Positions 1 to 8,528 of a DNA stretch of 64,000 nt are shown here, one piece after another; positions within the stretch are counted from its first letter, which is position 1; each line of letters opens with the position of its first letter. Location of the stretch: NCBI GenBank assembly GCA_965224065.1, contig CBDCYF010000005.1, positions 1,860,001 to 1,924,000 of the forward strand. Reading direction: 5' to 3'. The notes beneath the pieces were generated by a model that did no database searches, was not told where the DNA came from, and was given only the letters and a program-made list of their open reading frames with translations. This DNA comes from JAOTZA01 sp965224065 (GTDB lineage: Bacteria; Acidobacteriota; Thermoanaerobaculia; Multivoradales; JAHEKO01). A program made the position numbers and the translations under genes.

Positions 1-3000
1 TCTTCCCTCGTGTAGCCCTGACGCTCGAGGCTCAAGCGAAGTTGTGCCGCACGCACAGATCGCGCTGGGCTCTCCCGAAGAGTGTAAAGAACCCTCAACG
101 CTGACGATCGGACGACCCCACTTTCCGAGGCGAATAGGTTTACGGCGTGCCTCGTCCTTTTTCCAAGCAGGGCGATCGTAGCCTCAAAGCTGCTGAGCAG
201 CGTTCGCGCTCGTGGTGTCCTATAGGGAGGCTGCCGACTCGGCGTGATCACCTCCCAGCGATAGCCTTGACCCAGCAATATGGAGAGTTTCGAATCGACG
301 CCAGCCAGGGTCTCAGCAATCAAGCTCCCAAGCCGCTCACGGGAAACGCCTCCGTCTCTCGCAAAACCGTCGATATCTACCCACTGTGTTGGGACTGCCA
401 GCGTTTTGGCAGGCTCGTCGAGCCGGCTCGGATTCCGCACTTCGTGTGAGATCGCGTTGGCGATCTCCGATCGCGAGTTCCGCAGTCCCGCTGGGTCTCC
501 GTCCACGAACCCGTGGGAACAAAGTACCGCTCGCCCCATGCGTAGCCTGCCCGACGACGACGAAAGAGCCCCAGGCTCGGCCACGAAACCTCGGGCGATC
601 GACTCAGCCATCTCTGCCAAGACTCTTCGAGAAAGTGGTGGCAGTATCCGCGACTCCAAGTTGCTCAGACCTTCTCCGCGCCATCTGCGCGGATCGATTC
701 TCGCCTCAAGCAACCAATCTGAGGCTAACCTCTGGGCTGTTCGGATGTTCGTGCCCGCCAAAGAATCCAGACTCCGATACACCGAGCTGTCACGCCTTGC
801 GAGATGCCGCCATAGTTCAAGGAGTCGGCCCACAACCTCCGTACGCGAGTGTTCATTTAACGACTGATAGCTTCTATAGCTGTCTGGCTTCAGCAGAAAT
901 CGAGTTGCGCGATTGAACACCACTTCCGACGGTTTCGGCCCATAGTGTGGCAAGACAGCAGAACTCGTACCGCTAAACGAACCTTGTTGAATCCAAGATG
1001 TCGAGAGATTCTCTGGTCGCAAAGCGACGACTAGCCGTAGACCGCTCTCTCGCCAAGCTGCATCTGACAAGATTGCAGATAGCGCCTTGAAGAGGCCTTG
1101 TTGAATCTCTTCCGGTATGTGATCTCCATTGTCGATCGTCAGCAGGAGAGCTGTACCGGACTGCCTCTTCATCCTCCAGGCCAGACCAAGGTATGGCAGA
1201 AGTGCCAGTAGCAATTGTTCTTGTACGCCCGCACCGCTGTACGTTCGAACGTCCTCCAGAACTTCCTGCCATTCGCCGCGATTGCTCTCGCGGGACCTCA
1301 AGCGGCGTAGAAGCCGCGATGCGGCTTCGGTGGATACGGCTAGGTGGCCTCTCATTCGACTTGCTGCTAGAGCTTCCTCCGAGAGCTCAAACCGCGCCGT
1401 GGCCGCGTCGGTATCGCCTAGCAAGAACTGGTCTAGCGCGCTGTGCAGCAGGCCGGCCAAGAGTGAGACGATCTCGCCAAGACGTGCCACCGGGCTAGAG
1501 TCAGATCGCTGCTTCCAGAACGTTGCAGGATCGATAGCCAGCAGGTCGAAGACACACAACCTATGCCGCGACGGCGAGCGTTTACCGGCAAGCCCTCCAG
1601 CTCTCCCCGAAGCACCAAGCAGTTGTAGGCGGCGTAGGAGGCTTGTCTTGCCGGCACCGGCCTCTCCAACGTAGAACACTAGCCCCGCTTCTGCCGTGAG
1701 CCAACCGTTTAGCGTTGCATGCTCGTAGGGTTCCGCTCCGTCGTATTGACCTAGCTCGACTAGGCGCAGCTCCGGTCCGCTCTTTAAACCAAACCCACGT
1801 CGCATTTCGTAAGCGGCACTATTGAGGTAACCGCTCTCGTCGGAAACTGGCGCAGCGTTGAACACCTCGCGAAGCAAAGCTTCGAACCCGGTTCGGCTGC
1901 CCGCTGGCGCAACCTGAACAACCTCGGGAGCTCGCTCTCGTTTGGGCTCTTGAGGCCGTTGCTCGACATCTGCGTCCGACGCCACCTCGTCGCGTTCGCG
2001 TTCCGCTCTCTTGAGCCACCCACGAGAGAGCGCCTTTTCCAGGACCAAGTTCCTAAACCGCGGTTCTCCATCCGCACGAACCCGGCCGATAACGCCGGCC
2101 AGATAGAGTTCCGAAACCGCCTTCTTCGGGAGTAATGCTCCCTGTCTCAACTTCAAGGCCAGCGTGCTGTCCAGCAGACGCGCATTGCCGCGTACGAGGT
2201 TTTTCACGTGGTCAATTGGAGGGTTGTTGTCACCAGACAAATAGAGACGTGCCACAGTTTCATCCACCCAGCCGCGATCGACCTTCTGGTCTTGCGCTAG
2301 GTCGTCTTCAAGCTGTGAGCAGATGTCCCAGGTAATCCTCGGGCTGCCTTTCGCCCATTCGTATACCCTCCTAGCCACGGCCGTCCCGAGGTCGAGTTCC
2401 GCCTGCCGCAAGAACTGACGGAACTCAAGCTCAGAGAAATCTTCAAGATAAATGTGTTGGCTAATATTGAAAGGAGAGATTGCCTGCTTCTTGATTAGTT
2501 CACTGGGCTCCGAGACTCCGGCCAGCACATACGTCAGGTATTGCAGAGGAGGGAACGTCTCCCGCTGAAAATAGGTCGCTCGAATCTGGCTGAAAACTTC
2601 GTCCGACGCATCGCTTTCGGCGAGGCCGTCTATTTCGTCAAGCACGATCGCCAGCTTCGTCAACCTGCCCTCATCCAACAGGCAAAGGAGCTCCCTCCTG
2701 TGGAGCATGTGTGGTGGCAGGCCTGTCGCGGCCTCGCCGTCCCGCAGACGGCGAATCGTCTTTCCAGCAGTCTCGAAGACCGTTGGACTTGCTTCCAATA
2801 TCGTGTCCACAATCAGCCGAAAATAGTCTCGCGCCGTCTGCAGCGGCGTCGAGAGGTCAATGTGGACCAAGCAGGTCGTCTCGTCCTGTAGCGTTCGTAC
2901 CGCTCTCAGCAAGAGATTCGTCTTTCCCATTTGGCGAGCTGCCAACACGTAACCTGGTCGTCCGGCCTCCCGAATGACGGTACGGATCAGATCGTCTGCG

Positions 3001-3062
3001 GGCCGCCGGACGTACAGCTCCTCCGGGATGACAGCGGTCTGCGTAAGTCGCTTTACCGTCAT
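1..3062 (-). CDS. Large protein with two P-loop ATPase modules (AAA_35/STAND-like), C-terminus cut by window edge
   Basis: An uninterrupted frame of 1020 codons runs from an ATG at 3062 off the left edge, so the stop is not visible. Residues 1 to about 330 form an ATPase like the 'AAA-like' (AAA_35) family: Walker A AARQMGKT with K47 and Walker B VLDEID with D142-E143. A charged linker (about 365-400) follows. A second P-loop, VGEAGAGKTSLL (K472), comes next, with a probable Walker B further on (LLLTIDNGD). No recognised effector enzyme is visible in the part present. The ATG overlaps the stop of the upstream gene by 4 nt (ATGA), so the two are translationally coupled. Codon use is richer in A/T (ATT, TTA, CTA, ATA) than in neighbours, which suggests transfer. 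I infer a sensor or signalling ATPase of a conflict system; the biological role is unproven. Confidence 0.82.
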   Translation of the reverse strand, partial: MTVKRLTQTAVIPEELYVRRPADDLIRTVIREAGRPGYVLAARQMGKTNLLLRAVRTLQDETTCLVHIDLSTPLQTARDYFRLIVDTILEASPTVFETAGKTIRRLRDGEAATGLPPHMLHRRELLCLLDEGRLTKLAIVLDEIDGLAESDASDEVFSQIRATYFQRETFPPLQYLTYVLAGVSEPSELIKKQAISPFNISQHIYLEDFSELEFRQFLRQAELDLGTAVARRVYEWAKGSPRITWDICSQLEDDLAQDQKVDRGWVDETVARLYLSGDNNPPIDHVKNLVRGNARLLDSTLALKLRQGALLPKKAVSELYLAGVIGRVRADGEPRFRNLVLEKALSRGWLKRAERERDEVASDADVEQRPQEPKRERAPEVVQVAPAGSRTGFEALLREVFNAAPVSDESGYLNSAAYEMRRGFGLKSGPELRLVELGQYDGAEPYEHATLNGWLTAEAGLVFYVGEAGAGKTSLLRRLQLLGASGRAGGLAGKRSPSRHRLCVFDLLAIDPATFWKQRSDSSPVARLGEIVSLLAGLLHSALDQFLLGDTDAATARFELSEEALAASRMRGHLAVSTEAASRLLRRLRSRESNRGEWQEVLEDVRTYSGAGVQEQLLLALLPYLGLAWRMKRQSGTALLLTIDNGDHIPEEIQQGLFKALSAILSDAAWRESGLRLVVALRPENLSTSWIQQGSFSGTSSAVLPHYGPKPSEVVFNRATRFLLKPDSYRSYQSLNEHSRTEVVGRLLELWRHLARRDSSVYRSLDSLAGTNIRTAQRLASDWLLEARIDPRRWRGEGLSNLESRILPPLSRRVLAEMAESIARGFVAEPGALSSSSGRLRMGRAVLCSHGFVDGDPAGLRNSRSEIANAISHEVRNPSRLDEPAKTLAVPTQWVDIDGFARDGGVSRERLGSLIAETLAGVDSKLSILLGQGYRWEVITPSRQPPYRTPRARTLLSSFEATIALLGKRTRHAVNLFASESGVVRSSALRVLYTLRESPARSVRAAQLRLSLERQGYTRE

Positions 3063-4717
3063 CCGAGGTCCTCGCGCCGAGACTCAGCCAGGAGATCTGG
3101 AAAACTGGCAAGGCCCGAAGGCAGCTGATCAGCAGCCCTACTAAGGAAACGCTTGACTCGACGAGGTCGACCGTTCGCAAATCCCACTAGGTCGTCGACG
3201 TCGCTTGCATCCAGCTCAAGACCCAGTTCAGGCACCAAGAGCTGAACGAGCGCCCGTATCTCTTCGTTTGGCCAAGGATCGATACGAACGAAGTCCAGGC
3301 GTTGCGAGACCTTCTTCTGGAAGGCTCCTATGCAAGGCGTGGGGTTCGCGATCGAGCTGAGAAGAAGTCGAAGATCTATGTCCGGCGCGTACTTGGGACT
3401 AGCAATCGAAAGCGCACAGATCCGCTTGACGAACTCCGAGAAGCCGTCCGTTCCATCGAGCGGAATCTCATCGACATGCAGGTGAATCGCCCTTCCCTGA
3501 AAGCGAGTGTTGAGGTCGTTTAGGAGAGCATGACTGATTGCCTCCGGTTCCAGGTCGCTCGGCACGATCGCGGTATCGCCCAGCTGCTCAAGGACCTCCT
3601 GATGGATCGCCCTCAGCAACTGACGAGTATCTGCTTCGGTATATAGGCCGAGATCGACGTATAAGTAGGGGCTCTTACGAAGAACCAGCTGCCGTTGGAT
3701 CGCGCAAGTCTTGCCCGTGCCGCTTGGTCCATAAAACCAGAAGCTGACACCCCTCATCCGCCGCTCAAGTGCCCTGTCAATAGACCGAACTAGGTAGTAG
3801 GGCTCACTTGTGTCCGTATAGATCTCGAACAATGCCGCTAGCCGTTCCGAGTCCGAAAGCGGTTCCAGGGTGATTTCGGGGTCACAGATCGGTCTCAATC
3901 CTAGGTCGACGAACGCAGTCGAATCCGATAGGACCGTTTCTGCGAGTGAAACCGCTGCGGCTGCTGCGGTTCGTTGCCTAGCGGCCTTGTCTACACCCTT
4001 GTTCCCATCGGCATAGTCGCAAATCCCCTTGGCGAGTATCCACTCAAGCCCCCTGTTTGCAGCCGCCGCATAGAGCCCAGCTCCCTCCATTTCGCCGCCC
4101 TTGGCCGCGGGGAACTCTGCGAGGAGGGCGTCGCGATACCCCTTGCGATCTATGACGGCCTCACCAGAAAGCAGGGTGCACGCGATTAGACGGGCGGACT
4201 CTCCGTCATTCAGTCCGTGCGACCAACCGGTTACGTTCTTGAATCTGTTTAGAAGCAACGGACCCGCTTCTACTTGCGGACCTCGGTAGATCGTCTTGGA
4301 CTCTTCGACCTTTCGAGGCTCGTACAACTGCACGGAAGCCGACAGGAGTACGTCCCCGATCCGCTGCTTCGTCGGATCGGTACCGAAGGCGATGCCGACC
4401 ATCAAGACAGCCCTCGGCTTCCATGTATCGATCGCGTCCGTCGCCGTGAGTATTGATCCCGACCGTCCCGTCGACCCCATCGTGCATTGAACATGAACGA
4501 CACCGAACGCACCCAACTGTCCAACGTAATAAGTGTGATTGCCGGACGCGACCTTCAGGATCGCACCACGGGTCGGTAGCGGTAGAAGCGCCGAATGAAG
4601 CGCCCCGGATTCAACCGGCGTTGCTGTCAGTACCAAGAGACTGACAAACGGCCGTATCGCAGGAACGGTGTCTGGGTCGACGGATAGGTAGTCCGGAGGC
4701 GCTTCAAGTTCGTTCAT
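3059..4717 (-). CDS. Nucleosidase/phosphorylase-fold (PNP_UDP) domain fused to a P-loop ATPase
   Basis: A 552-aa protein from the ATG at 4717. The frame opens at an ATG at 4882, but the extra 55 residues look non-conserved and neither start has a good ribosome site. Residues about 25-265 match the MTA/SAH nucleosidase and nucleoside-phosphorylase fold. The GGEMEG motif (E209, E211) would bind the ribose hydroxyls, and ICDYAD (D234) is the position of the catalytic Asp. Residues about 275-552 are an ATPase with Walker A GPSGTGKT (K336) and Walker B HLHVDEI (D416-E417). PNP-fold domains linked to ATPase sensors are known immune effectors; in Detocs such an effector cleaves ATP. I therefore infer an effector whose nucleosidase is gated by the ATPase part and the coupled downstream partner. 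Housekeeping nucleosidases are short and lack the ATPase. Confidence 0.82.
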   Translation of the reverse strand: MNELEAPPDYLSVDPDTVPAIRPFVSLLVLTATPVESGALHSALLPLPTRGAILKVASGNHTYYVGQLGAFGVVHVQCTMGSTGRSGSILTATDAIDTWKPRAVLMVGIAFGTDPTKQRIGDVLLSASVQLYEPRKVEESKTIYRGPQVEAGPLLLNRFKNVTGWSHGLNDGESARLIACTLLSGEAVIDRKGYRDALLAEFPAAKGGEMEGAGLYAAAANRGLEWILAKGICDYADGNKGVDKAARQRTAAAAAVSLAETVLSDSTAFVDLGLRPICDPEITLEPLSDSERLAALFEIYTDTSEPYYLVRSIDRALERRMRGVSFWFYGPSGTGKTCAIQRQLVLRKSPYLYVDLGLYTEADTRQLLRAIHQEVLEQLGDTAIVPSDLEPEAISHALLNDLNTRFQGRAIHLHVDEIPLDGTDGFSEFVKRICALSIASPKYAPDIDLRLLLSSIANPTPCIGAFQKKVSQRLDFVRIDPWPNEEIRALVQLLVPELGLELDASDVDDLVGFANGRPRRVKRFLSRAADQLPSGLASFPDLLAESRREDLG

Positions 4718-5102
4718 GTTCTTCGACCAGGGGTCGCCCGTGCTTTTCGTGTGTTCTGTAACTCGTATCAATCGAGAAATCGGCCCGCCACCACAAAAGC
4801 AACGACACAGAAGACGATCGCTCGCCGACACAAGAATCCGGGCAAACGAGTTTCCCAGAGCTTCCCACAGCGCCGCCCTCATGTTCGGTCCGGTTTAGCT
4901 TGATTCTACCTGTCCTAGCGACGGAATGTGGGGCTTCGGGCCGCCGGCACGCTACAACCGAACGGATGGGCGCATCACCCGCGAATAATTGGTCGTAGGC
5001 TCCAGGCGCACTGCCACAATCAGCCCCGGAGCCAGTTCCTGGTTTCAAGTAGCAGCCAGGTAAAATCTGGGAGGGCGCCTCAGGCGCCCATCTCACCGAT
5101 CC
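4718..5102. other. Intergenic stretch between the nucleosidase-ATPase gene and abiEi
   Basis: No convincing gene. It holds the optional 55-codon N-terminal extension of the nucleosidase-ATPase frame (4718-4882), presumably the promoter of that operon, and the abiEi terminator hairpin at its right end. Base composition is still more A/T-rich than in the housekeeping part of the window. Confidence 0.5.
5060..5089 (-). terminator. Hairpin terminator after abiEi
   Basis: A perfect 7-bp stem GGGCGCC/GGCGCCC (5073-5079 and 5083-5089) with a 3-nt loop lies 13 nt past the abiEi stop. On the minus strand a short run ATTTTA follows about 6 nt after the stem. The T-tract is short, so termination may be partial. 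Confidence 0.5.
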
Positions 5103-5714
5103 TCACAGGACGGCTTCAAGATAAGGCCGAATCACTCGCTCCATGCGGCAGACGCGGGCCGCGTCCCAGAGCTCGGGAAGGCGGAATCGGCGATCTCGCC
5201 ACCCTTCGCGCAGGGCCTCGACCGCGGTGTCCTGCCCTACTTTGTTCCGGTATTTGAAGCAGTCGGCGATCGTCTTCGCCGGCGAGGTCACCGGCAGCTC
5301 GACGCCTTCGATCTGGTGGCGCTCGACGCCATGTTGTAGAGCTTCATCCGAGAAGCGGACGACGCGCGTTGCTACCTGCGGGACTTTGGGACGCCGAGCC
5401 TTACTTCCAACAGAGATCCAGACCTGGTGCGGAAGCTGCGCGCCGATGCCATGAAACGCGAGCGCAGAGAGGAGGCAAATGACTCCGCCCGGTACCTGCT
5501 TGGCGACCTCGAGGAGGCTCTGGTGCTCACTCAGCTGACGACCGGGAAGCGCGTACAGTCCGCGCGCTACACGCTCGACCTCACCGCTCTCCAGCAGACG
5601 CTGGAGCGCCGAACGAGGAATGCCTCCCTCGGTAAGCTCCATGGGTCGGAGCAGCCCCTTCTGCTGAAGTAGCTCAAGGACCCCGTCGCGGTGGTTATGT
5701 TTGGTGTGGAGCAT
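5103..5714 (-). CDS. AbiEi-family antitoxin/transcriptional regulator (orphan)
   Basis: 203 aa. The N-terminal ~60 residues form a winged helix with the usual AbiEi layout (GIPRSALQRLLESGEVERVARGLY region, residues about 32-55). The C-terminal part has the family-typical AVEALREGW and TSPAKTIADCF stretches. In type IV toxin-antitoxin systems AbiEi represses its own promoter and neutralises the nucleotidyltransferase AbiEii. Here no AbiEii follows: the next 385 nt are non-coding and the next gene is unrelated. It may be a solitary regulator, a remnant, or may control a distant toxin. The start ATG at 5714 sits inside one arm of a long inverted repeat, consistent with autorepression. Confidence 0.85.
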   Translation of the reverse strand: MLHTKHNHRDGVLELLQQKGLLRPMELTEGGIPRSALQRLLESGEVERVARGLYALPGRQLSEHQSLLEVAKQVPGGVICLLSALAFHGIGAQLPHQVWISVGSKARRPKVPQVATRVVRFSDEALQHGVERHQIEGVELPVTSPAKTIADCFKYRNKVGQDTAVEALREGWRDRRFRLPELWDAARVCRMERVIRPYLEAVL

Positions 5715-5761
5715 GGTACAAAACGTCGGTGAACATGATTAAGTTCCGACATTTTGTACCA
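5714..5761. promoter_or_regulatory. Palindromic operator overlapping the abiEi start
   Basis: The left arm TGGTACAAAACGTCGG (5714-5729) and right arm CCGACATTTTGTACCA (5746-5761) are complementary at 15 of 16 positions and are separated by 16 nt. The left arm begins at the first base of the abiEi start codon. AbiEi proteins are known to bind inverted repeats in their own promoters, so this is the probable autoregulatory site. Confidence 0.75.
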
Positions 5762-5867
5762 CACTCCCCTACAAGAAACCACGCCCGTCAACCCAGACCA
5801 GGACTCACCCTGAACGCCTGGGGAATCCGCTCCGAGGCCTCTCGACGTCAGCTCAGGCGGTGACTTT

Positions 5868-5891
5868 GTGGTGACTTCTGATAATCACCAC
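5868..5891. other. Short inverted repeat downstream of tRNA-Ala
   Basis: GTGGTGA (5868-5874) and TCACCAC (5885-5891) form a 7-bp hairpin with a 10-nt loop, 55 nt beyond the tRNA 3' end. It could end tRNA transcription (a T-rich patch lies nearer the tRNA) or be part of an integration site. Nothing else is visible in 5762-5945. Confidence 0.3.
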
Positions 5892-5945
5892 CGGCGGAAA
5901 CAACCACGCCGGTCGCCGCAAACTACTGATTTTTAAAGACTTAAC

Positions 5946-6021
<76 letters not shown>

Positions 6022-6117
6022 ATCTTGTGTTGGATCGGGCCGGCGCGGTGGGGCGCGCCGGCGGGCGGAGAGTGTAGCGGCGGCCGAGGAGGGGTGTCAA
6101 CGAGGGGCGGCAGCCCC

Positions 6118-6171
6118 AGACGGCCGGCAGGAGCGCCGGCCCAACGGCCGCCAGAGGCGGCGGCCGCTTCA
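6118..6171. repeat. Dispersed GC palindromes between hflX and tRNA-Ala
   Basis: Two repeat units sit side by side. The first is a GGCCGGC-(A)GG-A-GCGCCGGCC palindrome (about 6120-6142), also found inverted near 22995 and 37920. The second is a copy of the 29-nt unit AACGGCCGCCAGAGGCGGCG plus GCCGCTTCA (6143-6171), which recurs at 7451, 7608, 16232, 23041 and 37966. Confidence 0.8.
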
Positions 6172-6185
6172 GCGTCGGATGGAGA

Positions 6186-7340
6186 TTAGGTGCCGGCCGC
6201 TTCAACAGACGGAGCGGGTTGGGACGCGGCCGGGTGCGAATCAGCGTCGACGGGGTCCATTCCCAACCGCCGCCGGATTTCGTCTTTGAGCTCGTCGAGC
6301 CCCTCTCCGGTCACGGCAGAGATCCATACGCCGGAGCCGTTGAAGGCGACGGGGCCTTCAAGGAGGTCGCGCTTGTTGAAGACGCGAAGCACCCGGTCCC
6401 GGTCGACGCCAAGGTCGTCGAGCACGCCTTCGGCCACTTCCATCTGTTCTTGCCACTGGGGGTGGCTGCGGTCGATGACGTGGAGGACGAGGTCGGCGTG
6501 GACGACTTCTTCTAAGGTAGATCGGAAGGACGCCACGAGATGGTGGGGCAGTTTTCGGATGAAGCCGACGGTATCGCTGAAGACGGCGGTGTCGGCGCCT
6601 CCGAGGCTCCCCGACCGGAGCCGCGAGTCGAGTGTGGCGAAGAGCCGATCCTCGGCCTTCACTTTGGCGCGGGTAAGGCGGTTGAACAGAGTGGATTTGC
6701 CGGCGTTGGTGTAGCCGGCGAGCGCAACTTGTCTGGCCTCGCGGCGCCCCCGGCGCTGGATCTCGCGGGTTTTTTCGATCTTGGCGAGCTCTTTTTTAAG
6801 TTTTTTGATCCGCACGCGAAGCATCCGGCGGTCGGCCTCGAGCTGTTTCTCACCCTCACCACCCCTGAGCCCGATGCCACCGGCCTGACGCGAGAGATGG
6901 GTCCACCGGCGGGTCAACCGCGGCAGGAGGTAGTTGAGCTGCGCGAGCTGGACCTGGGTACGAGCCTCGCGGGTCCGCGCCCGGCTGACAAAGATGTCGA
7001 GAATCAAGGCGCTGCGGTCGATGACCTGAGCCTTCAAGAGCTTCTCGAGATTTTTGACCTGGCCGGGTGAGAGGTCGTCATCGAAGATGACCAGGCCGGC
7101 CTCGAGATGCTCGCAGGCGCGCCCGAGCTCTTCGACCTTACCTTTGCCGATCAATGTCCGGGCGTCGGGCGCCTTGCGGTATTGCTCGACCCGTCCGACG
7201 ACTTCGACACCGGCGCTTGCGGCCAGGTCGGCCAGCTCGTCGAGGTGTTCTTCGACCAGGTGGCCCGGCTGTCCGGGACGGGCGAGACCGACGAGGATGG
7301 CGCGGCGGGGTTTTTGATGGGAGGTGGGGTGTGTGACCAA
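6186..7340 (-). CDS. hflX: Ribosome-associated GTPase HflX
   Basis: 384 aa from a TTG at 7340; the frame also stays open to a TTG at 7433. HflX is a GTPase that splits and rescues stalled ribosomes. Visible features are the N-terminal HflX domain (IGKGKVEEL, ILDIFVSRARTREAR), the glycine-rich GGIGLRGGEGEKQLE segment and the coiled coil before the G domain. Walker A is GYTNAGKST, the switch region reads SDTVGFIRKLP, and the NKRD specificity motif is present. The longer start at 7433 would translate the dispersed GC palindrome at 7400-7425 (giving AGLAPAR), so I prefer 7340. The gene stands alone, flanked by repeats on both sides. Confidence 0.93.
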   Translation of the reverse strand: MVTHPTSHQKPRRAILVGLARPGQPGHLVEEHLDELADLAASAGVEVVGRVEQYRKAPDARTLIGKGKVEELGRACEHLEAGLVIFDDDLSPGQVKNLEKLLKAQVIDRSALILDIFVSRARTREARTQVQLAQLNYLLPRLTRRWTHLSRQAGGIGLRGGEGEKQLEADRRMLRVRIKKLKKELAKIEKTREIQRRGRREARQVALAGYTNAGKSTLFNRLTRAKVKAEDRLFATLDSRLRSGSLGGADTAVFSDTVGFIRKLPHHLVASFRSTLEEVVHADLVLHVIDRSHPQWQEQMEVAEGVLDDLGVDRDRVLRVFNKRDLLEGPVAFNGSGVWISAVTGEGLDELKDEIRRRLGMDPVDADSHPAASQPAPSVEAAGT

Positions 7341-7399
7341 TGGAGTACCTGCTGGAGAGATCTTAGCGTGGATGTCGGTGGGGCGTGGGAGAAAGACGC

Positions 7400-7636
7400 G
7401 GGCGGGGGCAAGCCCCGCCCCTACAAGAGACAACTACAAGGCACCGTCTCAACGGCCGCCAGAGGCGGCGGCCGCTTCAAATTTGAAAGGTCCGCGGTCA
7501 GGCGGCCGCTTCAAGCCTGAAAAAACCGGGCTCAGGCGACCGTTTCAGTAACTACTTGCCGTGTAGGGGCCGGGCTTGTCCCGGCCCGGTCGTTTGGGCG
7601 CCGACTCAACGGCCGCCAGGGGCGGCGGCCGCTTCA
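7400..7636. repeat. Cluster of dispersed GC palindromes (hflX/barrel intergenic)
   Basis: The space 7341-7653 holds no gene but four repeat units. There is a GGGCGGGGGCAAGCCCCGCC-type palindrome at 7400-7425 and its inverse at 7561-7586. The 29-nt AACGGCCGCC unit lies at 7451-7479 and 7608-7636, with a partial copy near 7499-7514. Both are strong hairpins when transcribed and may serve as terminators or mRNA-end stabilisers. Confidence 0.85.
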
Positions 7637-7653
7637 GACCTGAAAGCCCGCCT

Positions 7654-8250
7654 CTAGAAGTGAAACGCGAAGCCGGCGTGGGCGGTGGCGAAGAGGTCGT
7701 TGGCGTCGAGGTCGGTGATGTGGCCGATGATCTCGATTTGGAATCCCACTTTGGGGGCGAGCTCGAACTCGCCGGTCACGCCGACCGCCAGCCCGACGCC
7801 AGTCTCGTCCAGCTCGGTGGTCGTCCCGGAGATGTCGGTGAGCACGTCGCCCTCGAGCCGGTAGTACCCCAAGCCCAAAAAGACGCCTGACTGGTAGAAG
7901 CGGTCGGAAAAGCGATAGTCCCCTCCCACTGTGAAGTAATCGAGCGTCGGTTCGATAAAGGGGCCCAGCACGTCGCCGGGCTCGTATTCGATGCGGCCCA
8001 CCCGACCCCCTACATGCACCCCGTCGGCCGCCACGACCGAGAACCCGAGCTGGAAACCGGTTTCGAAGCCTGTGCTGTCGCCGGGCTCCTCATTGACCGG
8101 TCCACCGACGCCGCCTTCCAGGAGGATCGTGTAGGTGAAGTCCTCGGCGACCGCTGGGCGCGGCGCCAGCAGGCCCCCCGCGCCCGCCAACAGCACGCTA
8201 AGAGCAAGCAAACCGCGGATCGAGTGAGTCGGGATTCGAGTCAAAGCCAT
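7654..8250 (-). CDS. Small outer-membrane beta-barrel protein
   Basis: 198 aa from the ATG at 8250. The start is placed there because a classical signal peptide follows at once (hydrophobic LLALSVLLAGAGGLLA, cleavage near PAVA-ED at residues about 32-35). The rest is a series of amphipathic beta-strands (FQLGFSVVAADGV, LDYFTVGGDYRF, GVFLGLGYYRLEG) ending in a terminal Phe (AFHF), the usual signal for BAM-mediated insertion in the outer membrane. The size fits an 8-strand OmpA/OmpW-like barrel. No catalytic motif or close neighbour suggests a more precise role. The frame continues upstream through repeats, which I regard as non-coding. Confidence 0.82.
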   Translation of the reverse strand: MALTRIPTHSIRGLLALSVLLAGAGGLLAPRPAVAEDFTYTILLEGGVGGPVNEEPGDSTGFETGFQLGFSVVAADGVHVGGRVGRIEYEPGDVLGPFIEPTLDYFTVGGDYRFSDRFYQSGVFLGLGYYRLEGDVLTDISGTTTELDETGVGLAVGVTGEFELAPKVGFQIEIIGHITDLDANDLFATAHAGFAFHF

Positions 8251-8390
8251 TCCTTTGCTTGTTTTACTGAGTCGGGCCGAGCCGGCCGGAGACATTTGCA
8301 AGTATAACCACAGTTTCTTCGTCTCTAGGTGTGTGAGATCGGTACCTCTCGGGAGGCTTCTACGCATGAGACGGGCCTCACGTCCAGCGG

Positions 8391-8512
8391 GACGGGCCGG
8401 GGCAAGCCCGGCCCCTACATCAAGAGGATGCATCATCGACAGAGCGCTCGGTAGGACGCCGTGACGCATCGAGCCGGAATGCTTCGCCGGAACAACCCGG
8501 CCCCTACACAAG
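8391..8512. repeat. Two copies of the dispersed GC palindrome upstream of comF
   Basis: A good copy (GGGCCGGGGCAAGCCCGGCC plus CCTACA) is at 8394-8418 and a decayed one at about 8490-8512. The stretch 8251-8528 holds no gene besides these and presumably carries the divergent promoters of the barrel gene and comF. Confidence 0.7.
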
Positions 8513-8528
8513 AACCGGCTGGGTCGTA

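Noticed and set aside
280..916. Plus-strand frames of 176-195 codons over the double-ATPase gene
   Set aside because: They lie inside one continuous minus-strand frame with two Walker motifs, have no ribosome site and unusual Ser/Arg-rich composition.
4718..4882. N-terminal 55 residues of the nucleosidase-ATPase (start at 4882)
   Set aside because: Composition is atypical (Cys/Arg-rich, no domain match), and the fold begins about 25 residues after the ATG at 4717; kept only as an alternative start.
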